Positions 42,083-49,131 of a stretch of DNA of 64,000 nt are shown here, one piece after another. Below the pieces are notes generated by a model that was not told the origin of the DNA, ran no database searches, and saw only the letters and a list, made by a program, of their open reading frames with translations. The translations under genes and the position numbers were made by a program. Position 1 is the stretch's first letter; each line of letters opens with the position of its first letter. The stretch is from JACDAN01 sp035707105 (GTDB taxonomy: Bacteria; Actinomycetota; Thermoleophilia; Gaiellales; Gaiellaceae), in NCBI GenBank assembly GCA_035707105.1, contig DASSUI010000032.1, forward strand, positions 1 to 64,000, given 5' to 3'.

Positions 42083-43588
42083 CTAGCGCCGGCCGCTCTT
42101 CTGATGCCGCGGCGCGACTTCCAGCCCACTGTAGGCCCTCGCGCCGTAGAGGGAATCGACCCGTTCGAGCGAGTCGGTCAGGATCAGGCCGACACGCTGG
42201 ACTTCAAGCGATTCGAGTGTCGCGCGCACGGCTTCCGCGTTGCCTTGCGTTGTCCGACCGCTTCTTGCGACGACGATGACACTGTCTGCGGCCAGGAGGA
42301 GCGGGTACGCGTCGCCAACGAAGAGGACCGGCGGACTGTCGAAGATGGCGTAGTCCGCGCTCTCCCGCAATCCATTGACGAGACCGGCGATGCGATGTTC
42401 GTCGAGTAGCCGGATAGCGTTCGGTTCTACACGCCCAGCAGTGATCACCCGAAGGCGACCTCTCGGCGATGCGGGTGCCGCGCCATCCGATCTCCCCTCA
42501 CGCCGCGCGGTCGAGATGGCCGTCGGCGTGGGCCCGCCGCCTGCGGCGAGCCCCGTCAGGTTAACCGTCTGGAATACATCTGCGAGCTGCGCTCGGCGCT
42601 GCAGGACATCAATGAGCCCGGGCGCGTCCTCCGGCAGGTCGAAGAAGTCGTGGAGAGTCGGCCGGTACAGATCCGCACCGACGCAAACGACGTCCCTCCC
42701 GGCGGTCGCCAGCATGATGCTGACATTGGCGGCGACCGAACTCTTTCCCTCCGTTTCCTGCGCGCTCGTTATGACGATTGCCGGTCCACTGACGGGGACA
42801 TTCGAAAACTCGAGCTTCGCGCAGAGGAGACGAAGTGCTTCGAAGGCTTCGTGCGTTCGGCGGTCCGTCGGCACGGCGGTCACCCGATCGGCGGGCAAGT
42901 GGGCGGGTAGCGTGCCGATCACCGGCGCGCCAAACCACTCCTCTGCGTCCTTTGGCCGCCGTATCCGGTCGTCCAGGCTGTCTCGGACGAACACAAGAGT
43001 AATGGCAATCAAGAGGCCGAGCATGCCGGCGAATCCAAGCGTTCGCATCGGCCGCGGAGAAACCGGCTCCGATTCGAGGTGAGCTGGATCGAAGACGCGA
43101 GCCGTGATTTCCGTATCCTCACTGCGACGGCCGGGCGAACTGGGATTCGCCCCGAGCTTCTCGTCGACCAGATCGATGAATACGCGCCCGACCTCGTTCA
43201 ACACGGCGACGGCCGACTCCTTGTCGGTCGAGTCATAGCTGACCTCGAGAACCGAACTCGCCGGCTTGCTGCGCACACGCATGTCGGAAAGGAGCTGATC
43301 GGGGGGCTTGTCGAGGTTCAGATTGTTCGTGACTCGCTCTGCGACGACATTTGTGCGAAGGAGATTGCTGAGCGTGAGGGTAAACGGCTCGACGTTTCCG
43401 CCGAAGCCGGGTTGGAAGACACCACCGCCCTGTCCCACCACTATTCCCATCGAAGCACGGTAGACCGGAGTCTGCAGCGTTGTCACCAGGAGCGCGGTAG
43501 CCACCGCGAGCGCAACGATTGCGCCTATGAGCCAGGCCTGTCTTCCGAGGACTTCGAGGTAGCGACGAAGAGGGGGCTGTTCGGACAT
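42083..43588 (-). CDS. Wzc-like chain-length regulator with tyrosine-kinase domain
   Basis: ATG 43588 (MSEQPPLRRYLEVL) is chosen over the open frame start at 43675. The 501-residue protein has a Wzz-type region between two membrane helices (about 18-38 and 182-202), then a BY-kinase: Walker A SAQETEGKSS (275-284), Walker A' VVCVGADLYRP and Walker B YAIFDSPPVLFV. Such proteins set polymer length and export rate for Wzx/Wzy systems; autophosphorylation occurs on a C-terminal Tyr cluster. Here only Tyr in LYGARAYSG is near the end, so regulation may be simple. ATG is weakly signalled. It diverges from a deacetylase gene. Confidence 0.87.
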   Translation of the reverse strand: MSEQPPLRRYLEVLGRQAWLIGAIVALAVATALLVTTLQTPVYRASMGIVVGQGGGVFQPGFGGNVEPFTLTLSNLLRTNVVAERVTNNLNLDKPPDQLLSDMRVRSKPASSVLEVSYDSTDKESAVAVLNEVGRVFIDLVDEKLGANPSSPGRRSEDTEITARVFDPAHLESEPVSPRPMRTLGFAGMLGLLIAITLVFVRDSLDDRIRRPKDAEEWFGAPVIGTLPAHLPADRVTAVPTDRRTHEAFEALRLLCAKLEFSNVPVSGPAIVITSAQETEGKSSVAANVSIMLATAGRDVVCVGADLYRPTLHDFFDLPEDAPGLIDVLQRRAQLADVFQTVNLTGLAAGGGPTPTAISTARREGRSDGAAPASPRGRLRVITAGRVEPNAIRLLDEHRIAGLVNGLRESADYAIFDSPPVLFVGDAYPLLLAADSVIVVARSGRTTQGNAEAVRATLESLEVQRVGLILTDSLERVDSLYGARAYSGLEVAPRHQKSGRR

Positions 43589-43655
43589 GACGGCAGTCGA
43601 GGCTGTATAACGAGAACGAGGTCTGAGTGTATCTGCCTTTTCCTCGCACGCCCTC

Positions 43656-44432
43656 TTGCCGTCTCCGCTGATCATCTGCTACCACGCGGTGAGCTCGACA
43701 TGGCCGTCGACTCTCGCCGTCCCAGAGCACGTCGTCGAACGTCACATTTCGCTCTTACGCGCCCGGGCCTACGAGGGTCTCACGCTCACCGAGGCTGAGC
43801 GGCGCCGGCACAAGGGCAAGCTCAGGGAGCGAACGGTCGTGATCACCTTCGACGACGCATTTGCCTCGACCTTGGCGGCAAAGCCGATTCTCGAGGCGGC
43901 CGGCTTCCCCGCGACAGTGTTCGTGCCAACAAGTTTTGTTGATTACGGGGATCGACTGTCGTACGTCGAGCCGGATGGCAGCAGCGGAACGTATGCGGAC
44001 GAGCTCATTACGCTGTCATGGGAAGAGCTGGCCGGGCTCCGCGACGCCGGCTGGGAGATCGGATCGCATACCGTGACGCATCGGAGACTTCTCGAATTGG
44101 ACGATGCGGACCTCTGGCGTGAACTCAAGGAATCCCGGGAGGTGATAAGCGAGCGGTTCGGGCACTGCGAAACGGTCGCGTACCCGTATGGGCTCGCGGA
44201 CGCTCGGGTCTCCGCAGCCGCGAAGCGCGCAGGTTACCTCGCAGGCTGCACCCTCAGCCCCTCCCACCGGATCGATGAACCGTTCCGCCGAGCGCGCGTC
44301 GGGCTGTACAGGGCCGACACGGGACTGCGGTTCCGGGCGAAGCTGTCACCGACTCTGGCCAAGCTCCGTCGGACCCCGCTCGCGGATCTGGCACAAGGGA
44401 TCCGCTCGAGGTTCGGAGCACTCCCAAGCTAG
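43656..44432 (+). CDS. Polysaccharide deacetylase (NodB fold)
   Basis: The TTG start at 43656 has no clear ribosome site. The 258-residue protein starts directly with PLIICYHAVSS and has the full NodB set: VVITFDDAFAS (Asp-Asp), FPATVFVPTS, WEIGSHTVTHRRL (His pair), and VAYPYGLADARV. It lacks a signal peptide by this start; either it acts on lipid-linked intermediates inside or a start upstream is missed. It could de-N-acetylate repeat units. It is distinct from the XrtA-type deacetylase at 16.7 kb, which has a different opening and ending. Confidence 0.86.
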   Translation: MPSPLIICYHAVSSTWPSTLAVPEHVVERHISLLRARAYEGLTLTEAERRRHKGKLRERTVVITFDDAFASTLAAKPILEAAGFPATVFVPTSFVDYGDRLSYVEPDGSSGTYADELITLSWEELAGLRDAGWEIGSHTVTHRRLLELDDADLWRELKESREVISERFGHCETVAYPYGLADARVSAAAKRAGYLAGCTLSPSHRIDEPFRRARVGLYRADTGLRFRAKLSPTLAKLRRTPLADLAQGIRSRFGALPS

Positions 44433-44504
44433 CTTTCCGGAGGCAGCGAATCTGCCGATCAAAAATTACGAGTGCCGACGCGGAGTGAAGGGAACCACTT
44501 GGAA

Positions 44505-45488
44505 ATGCCGTCAGCTTGGACGTCACAAGTGAGCGAAGACGTCGGCCCGATTACCCCTGAGCTCGTCCTCGTCGACCCGGAGCTCGCGGCTTCAGCGCGG
44601 GCGCTGCTGAGCGACGAGCCGCCCGCATTCCGTCTCAGCGCGACCCGCGCTGGCGTTACGGCCGGCGCCGACCGAGCAAGCCGCGACACGGTGGATGAGC
44701 CGCATCGGTCAGACGGAAGCTCGCCTGCCGCTTTGGCACCGGTTACCGCCGAACCGACTCTCGTCGAACGATTCTCAGCGCACGGTAGCGAGGCCGAGAT
44801 CGACGACTGGGACTACGCCGCGCGCGCGCCTCGCCGGTGGCTCTACGGCGCGGGGGTGGCACTTGCCCTGTGCGGACTGCTCGTCGCCGCGGCGTTCGTT
44901 CTCGTCTCCAGTCGAACGGCTACCGGGCAGCAACCGGATCTCGTCGCCGAAGGCCCTGTTACGATGCCCACACGCGTAGGGAGCGGAGCGCGGCGCACGG
45001 CTCGGCGTGGCGTCTTGCCCCCAGCACGCACGCAGCGACGAGCCACGCAGCGACCGGCCAAGCAACAACCGCCCACGCAGCAACCGCCCAGGCAGCGGCG
45101 ATCGACCCGGCGGAAAGGCATCGGGCGGGTGGCCGTACAAACGAAGCGCCCGATCAGGGGAGTTGCGCCGCAGGCTCGCTCAGAGCGACGTCGCGCGCGA
45201 TCTGCCGCGCAACGACCGAGCAATGTACTCGGGGTCTTCGTCTCCGGACGAAACGGCGTGGTCGTTCTTCGTTGGCAGCGCCCGCGCGGCACACCCGGTG
45301 TCATCATCCGCCGACGACCCGGCCGCGGCCAGAGTGAGTCGACGATCTACGAGGGCAGGGGAAGCGAGTACGTCGACCGCACCGTGCGGAGCGGGATCGT
45401 CTACCACTATCTGATCGTCACCAAGGACAGGAGCGGCAACCTCGCGACGGGTGTCGCGGCAGTGGTCACGGCGCGCGATTCGAGATAG
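44505..45488 (+). CDS. Single-pass membrane protein with basic Gln/Arg linker and fibronectin-like end
   Basis: ATG 44505 is used; GTG 44472 and GTG 44529 are possible. The 327-residue protein has a cytoplasmic part beginning with ITPELVLVDPELA, one membrane helix (LYGAGVALALCGLLVAAAFVLV), then a long external linker very rich in Arg, Gln, Thr and Pro (TQRRATQRPAKQQPPTQQ and similar) and a short fibronectin-III-like C-terminal domain (VVVLRWQRPRGTP, YEGRGSEYVDRTV, YHYLIVTKD). I do not recognise a named family. The basic linker could pass through or bind an acidic polysaccharide or peptidoglycan. It is followed by the PAP2-like gene 22 bases later. Confidence 0.68.
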   Translation: MPSAWTSQVSEDVGPITPELVLVDPELAASARALLSDEPPAFRLSATRAGVTAGADRASRDTVDEPHRSDGSSPAALAPVTAEPTLVERFSAHGSEAEIDDWDYAARAPRRWLYGAGVALALCGLLVAAAFVLVSSRTATGQQPDLVAEGPVTMPTRVGSGARRTARRGVLPPARTQRRATQRPAKQQPPTQQPPRQRRSTRRKGIGRVAVQTKRPIRGVAPQARSERRRARSAAQRPSNVLGVFVSGRNGVVVLRWQRPRGTPGVIIRRRPGRGQSESTIYEGRGSEYVDRTVRSGIVYHYLIVTKDRSGNLATGVAAVVTARDSR

Positions 45489-45510
45489 GGCGGACAGAAG
45501 GGATTCTGGT

Positions 45511-46209
45511 TTGGCACGGCGTGAGCCGCATCGCGCCGTACGGCTCCGCCGGGCGATCCAGAACCGCGGCCTCCCAACGAGGTCGCGGCAATGCCATGTC
45601 GTCTCGACGCTGCTGCTTCCGTCGGTTGTCTTCGTAATCGTTGCGTCGCTGGTGACGCTCGGCGCGGCCGACGCGTGGGACCAATCGGCAACGAATGCGC
45701 TAGAGGACCGGTTCGCGACTCTTCCCACGCCGGTGAGTGCCGAAACCGTCTTGGTCGTGGGCCTTGCCGTGGGAATCCTCGTAGGAGGTGCAATCGGCAT
45801 GGCGCTGCTCGTCGCGCGAAGGGGACGGTACGCGCTGTTCTGGGCGGCTACCGCTTCAGGAGTGCTCCTGCTCGACCCGCTGCTGAAGGAAGTGTTTCGG
45901 CGCCCGAGTGTCAGTGGTGAGGGGTACTCCTTCCCGAGCGGAACGGCCATGCTTTCGATGGCCGCACTCGCCGCGGGCTTGGTGCTCGTCCGCCCGGGGT
46001 GGCTCCGCGCAATCGTCCTCGCTACCGGCGGGCTCCTCGTCATCGCCGTTGGTCTCTCCCTCGTCTATGTCCAATGGCACTACCCATCGGACGTCCTGGC
46101 AGGCTGGTGCGCAGCGATCGTGTGGGTTGCGCTCGTGTGGTCTGCGATAGGAGCGGAGAGGCGCGATGACCGCCCGCATCCGCGCGCGGGACCGGGCCTA
46201 GACGAGTAG
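45511..46209 (+). CDS. PAP2-superfamily membrane protein with altered active site
   Basis: TTG 45511 (AGAAGGGA upstream) is preferred over the earlier open frame. The 232-residue protein has five or six membrane helices and the PAP2 layout KEVFRRP, SFPSGTAMLS and SLVYVQWHYPSD. The nucleophile His190 and Asp194 are kept. However the His of PSGH is Thr145 and the Arg of the SR motif is Leu184, so it may be a slow or inactive phosphatase. Normal family members dephosphorylate undecaprenyl diphosphate or lipids, which would recycle carrier for polysaccharide synthesis. It is the last gene of the island before recR. Confidence 0.78.
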   Translation: MARREPHRAVRLRRAIQNRGLPTRSRQCHVVSTLLLPSVVFVIVASLVTLGAADAWDQSATNALEDRFATLPTPVSAETVLVVGLAVGILVGGAIGMALLVARRGRYALFWAATASGVLLLDPLLKEVFRRPSVSGEGYSFPSGTAMLSMAALAAGLVLVRPGWLRAIVLATGGLLVIAVGLSLVYVQWHYPSDVLAGWCAAIVWVALVWSAIGAERRDDRPHPRAGPGLDE

Positions 46210-46286
46210 AACTCCACCATTGCGGTCTCACCCCACGGATCTGCGCCCTCGTCCGAGTGTCCGCAGAAGACAGGCACAATGGCCGC

Positions 46287-46877
46287 GTGCTCAGCCCTGC
46301 GATCGAGAATCTCGTCGCGCAGCTGACGCGGCTTCCCGGGGTGGGCACCCGGACCGCGCACCGGCTCGCCTTCCACCTGCTCCGCACACCGACCGACGAG
46401 GCGCTCGCGCTGGCGGGTGCGCTCCAGGAGGCGAAGGAGCGCGTCCGGTTCTGCACGGAATGCGGAAACTGGACGGAGGAGGAGACCTGCGAGATCTGCC
46501 GGGACGCGCGGCGTGACCGAGCGGTGATCTGCGTCGTCGAGCAGCCCGCCGACGTGATGTCGCTGGAGCGGACGCACGAGTACCGCGGCCTCTACCACGT
46601 CCTGGGCGGCGCCCTTTCGCCGCTGGACGGTGTCGACCCCGAGGACCTGCGGATCGACGAGCTCTTCCGCCGCGTCGAGTCCGACGGCGTCGGGGAGGTC
46701 GTGCTCGCGACGAACCCGAACACCACGGGCGAGGCGACGGCGTCGTTCATCGCCGACCGGCTCCGCGGCCGTGTCCGGGTGACGCGGCTTGCGAGCGGCC
46801 TACCGGTCGGCGGCGACCTCGAGTACGCCGACGAGGTGACACTCGGACGTGCGCTCTCGGGCCGCCGGGAGGTCTGA
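46287..46877 (+). CDS. recR: Recombination mediator RecR
   Basis: GTG 46287 (VLSPAIENLVAQL) gives the usual family length, 196 residues; an in-frame GTG at 46257 would add ten. The helix-hairpin-helix LTRLPGVGTRTAHRLAFHLL comes first, then the zinc finger CTECGNWTEEETCEIC (about 57-72), then the Toprim domain with CVVEQPADVMSLE and ATNPNTTGEATASF, with GLPVGGDLEYADEVTL at the end. RecR works with RecO and RecF to load RecA on gaps. It normally follows ybaB; here it is about 34.4 kb away with ask and asd in their common actinobacterial order behind it. Confidence 0.95.
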   Translation: MLSPAIENLVAQLTRLPGVGTRTAHRLAFHLLRTPTDEALALAGALQEAKERVRFCTECGNWTEEETCEICRDARRDRAVICVVEQPADVMSLERTHEYRGLYHVLGGALSPLDGVDPEDLRIDELFRRVESDGVGEVVLATNPNTTGEATASFIADRLRGRVRVTRLASGLPVGGDLEYADEVTLGRALSGRREV

Positions 46878-48130
46878 TGGCGACCACGCAGTACGAAGGC
46901 GTCCCTGCGGTCGCCGGCGAGGCCCCCGGCCCCTCGGGCACCGTCGTCATGAAGTTCGGCGGCACCTCCGTCGCCGACACCGCGCGGCTGAAGGCGGTCG
47001 CGCAGCGCCTCGTGGCCGCGCGCGAGGCCGGCAACCGCGTCGTCGCCGTCCTCTCCGCGATGGGCGACACGACCGACGAGTTGCTCCGCCTCGCCCACGA
47101 GGTCTCCCCCACCCCCGTCCCACGCGAGGTGGACATGCTCATCTCCGTCGGCGAGCGGGTCTCGTGCGCGCTGGCCGCCATGGCGATCCACGACCTCGGC
47201 CACGAGGCGATCTCGCTGACCGGCTCGCAGGCGGGGATCGTGACGGACACGGTGCACGGCCGCGCCAAGATCGTCGACGTGCGGGCCCGCCGGATCCACG
47301 AGGCGCTCGACGCCGACCGGATCGTCCTCGTCGCCGGCTTCCAGGGCGTGTCGACAGCGTACGACGTGACGACGCTCGGCCGCGGCGGCTCCAACCTGAC
47401 CGCGGTCGCGCTGGCTGCGGCGCTCGGCGCCGACGCGTGCGAGATGTATACGGACGTCGACGGCGTCTTCACCGCCGACCCGCGGCTCGTGCCGAGCGCG
47501 CGGAAGCTGCACGCGGTCAGCTACGAGGAGATGCTGGAGATGGCGGCCTCGGGCGCGCGCGTCCTTCAGCTACGGTCGGTCGAGTTCGCGCGCAGCCACG
47601 GCGTCAAGCTCCACGTGCGCTCCAGCTTCGGCGACGCGCCGGGCACGTGGATCCGGGAGGAGGACGAACGGATGCTCGAGAAGGCGATCATCTCCGGCAT
47701 TGTCCACACGCTCGAGGAGTCGGTCTACCGCGTGGACGGCGTCGACGCCGCGACCCTGTTCCAGGCGCTCTCGGCGGCGGAGGTGAGCGTGGACACGATC
47801 GTGCAGACCGGGCCCGAGATCGTGTTCTCGGGACCGAGCTCCGATGCGGCCGACACGGCGAAGGCGCTCGAGGGGCTCGGCGTCTCGTGGACGTCGCGGG
47901 ACGACCTCGGCAAGGTCAGCGTCGTCGGCGCCGGGATGAAGACCCATCCGGGCGTGGCGGGAAGGACGTTCGCGACCTTGGCGGAAATCGGAGCGGACCC
48001 GGAGATCGTGAGCACCTCGCCGATCAAGATCGCCTGCTTCCTCGACCGTGACCGTGTCGAGGACGCCGTCCGCGCGCTCCACAGCGCGTTCGAGCTCGAC
48101 GCCCAAGAGGCGGTTCGTGCGCACGACTGA
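46877..48130 (+). CDS. lysC: Aspartate kinase
   Basis: The ATG overlaps the recR stop by one base (TGATG). The 417-residue enzyme phosphorylates aspartate in the first step to lysine, threonine, methionine and diaminopimelate. Catalytic domain motifs are VVMKFGGTSVAD, VLSAMGDTTD, SVGERVSCAL and TTLGRGGSNLTAVALAAAL; the usual GGSDTTA is GGSNLTA here. Two ACT domains (about 270-410) with VDTIVQ and KVSVVGAGMKTHPGVAGR should bind the feedback inhibitors lysine or threonine. An internal start for a regulatory beta subunit, as in other Gram-positives, may exist at the Met codons around 47671. asd follows with overlap. Confidence 0.95.
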   Translation: MATTQYEGVPAVAGEAPGPSGTVVMKFGGTSVADTARLKAVAQRLVAAREAGNRVVAVLSAMGDTTDELLRLAHEVSPTPVPREVDMLISVGERVSCALAAMAIHDLGHEAISLTGSQAGIVTDTVHGRAKIVDVRARRIHEALDADRIVLVAGFQGVSTAYDVTTLGRGGSNLTAVALAAALGADACEMYTDVDGVFTADPRLVPSARKLHAVSYEEMLEMAASGARVLQLRSVEFARSHGVKLHVRSSFGDAPGTWIREEDERMLEKAIISGIVHTLEESVYRVDGVDAATLFQALSAAEVSVDTIVQTGPEIVFSGPSSDAADTAKALEGLGVSWTSRDDLGKVSVVGAGMKTHPGVAGRTFATLAEIGADPEIVSTSPIKIACFLDRDRVEDAVRALHSAFELDAQEAVRAHD

Positions 48131-49067
48131 GGCACGGATCGGCGTCGTCGGGGCAACCGGCGTCGTCGGGACTGTGACTCTGGAGCTGCTGTCCGAGCGC
48201 GGGTTCTCCGACGTCCGGGCTTACGCATCGGCGCGTTCGGCCGGCTCGGAGGTGCGGTTCGGCGAGCGCTCGCTCGCCGTCGAGGAGGCGACGCCTGAGG
48301 TGCTCGCGGAGTCGGGCCTCGACCTCTGCTTCTTCTCGGTCGGGACCGGGCCCAGCTCCGAGCTGGTGCCACCCACGGCGGACGCGGGCACGAACTGCAT
48401 CGACAAGTCGGATGCGTTCCGCCTCACGGACGGGATTCCGCTCGTCGTCGCCGGGGTGAACGACGGGGCGCTCGACGGCGGGCCTATCGTCGCGAACCCG
48501 AACTGCTCGGCGATCCAGCTCTCGTGCGTCCTCAAGCCGCTGCACGACGCGGCCGGCCTGCGGAGCGTGCGGCTCGCCACCTACCAGTCGATGTCGGGCG
48601 CCGGCGACGCGGGCGTCGAGCGGCTGCGGGCAGTGGAGCCGATGGCGGCCGACCTCGCGATGGACTGGCCTCTCGTCGGCGACGAGTTCGACGAGGAGTC
48701 CAAGCTGCGGGCGGAGACGCGGAAGATCCTCGGGCTGCCGGAACTCGCGATCCAGGCGACGTGCGTCCGGGTGCCCGTCCTCGTCGGGCACGCCCAGGCG
48801 ATCTGGGCCGAGACGGAGGAGCCGCTGACGCCGGAGCAGGCCGCCTCGATCCTGTCGGCGGCGCCGCACGTCGCGCTCGACGAGCTCCCGACGCCCGGCC
48901 GGGCCGCGGGCCGAGACGAGGTGCTGGTGGGCAGGATCCGCCGCGGTTCGGGCTCGAACGAGCTCGCGCTCTGGGCCGTGAACGACAACCTCCGCAAGGG
49001 CGCGGCACTGAACGCGATCCAGATCGGCGAGCTCGTCCTCGCCCGCGAGCCCGTCACGACCGCCTAA
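48117..49067 (+). CDS. asd: Aspartate-semialdehyde dehydrogenase
   Basis: GTG 48117 lies inside the end of lysC (14-base overlap) with AAGAGG upstream; the frame is open further back but without family sequence. The 316-residue enzyme reduces aspartyl phosphate to the semialdehyde with NADPH. It has VVGATGVVGTVTLELL, FFSVGTGPSSEL, IDKSDAFR, the nucleophile Cys in VANPNCSAIQL and the proton acceptor His in RVPVLVGHAQA. With lysC it makes the branch point to diaminopimelate for the cell wall. Order recR-lysC-asd is the conserved actinobacterial one. Confidence 0.95.
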   Translation: MRTTEARIGVVGATGVVGTVTLELLSERGFSDVRAYASARSAGSEVRFGERSLAVEEATPEVLAESGLDLCFFSVGTGPSSELVPPTADAGTNCIDKSDAFRLTDGIPLVVAGVNDGALDGGPIVANPNCSAIQLSCVLKPLHDAAGLRSVRLATYQSMSGAGDAGVERLRAVEPMAADLAMDWPLVGDEFDEESKLRAETRKILGLPELAIQATCVRVPVLVGHAQAIWAETEEPLTPEQAASILSAAPHVALDELPTPGRAAGRDEVLVGRIRRGSGSNELALWAVNDNLRKGAALNAIQIGELVLAREPVTTA

Positions 49068-49070
49068 CGC

Positions 49071-49121
49071 GCCCGAACGACCGGAGGGAGCAGATAGTCC
49101 GCTCCCTCCGATTGCTCGGGC
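49071..49121. terminator. Bidirectional terminator between asd and the secreted Ig-like protein gene
   Basis: A 10-bp perfect stem CGGAGGGAGC/GCTCCCTCCG (49082-49110, loop of nine) sits within an outer GCCCGA/TCGGGC pair. It lies between two convergent genes and can end both. Confidence 0.75.
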
Positions 49122-49131
49122 TTGTCCGGAG

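Noticed and set aside
11863..46286. Prophage or integrative element as the origin of the island
   Set aside because: There is no integrase, phage structural gene, tRNA junction or flanking direct repeat; the Xer pair at 62 kb is 16 kb away and not linked to it.
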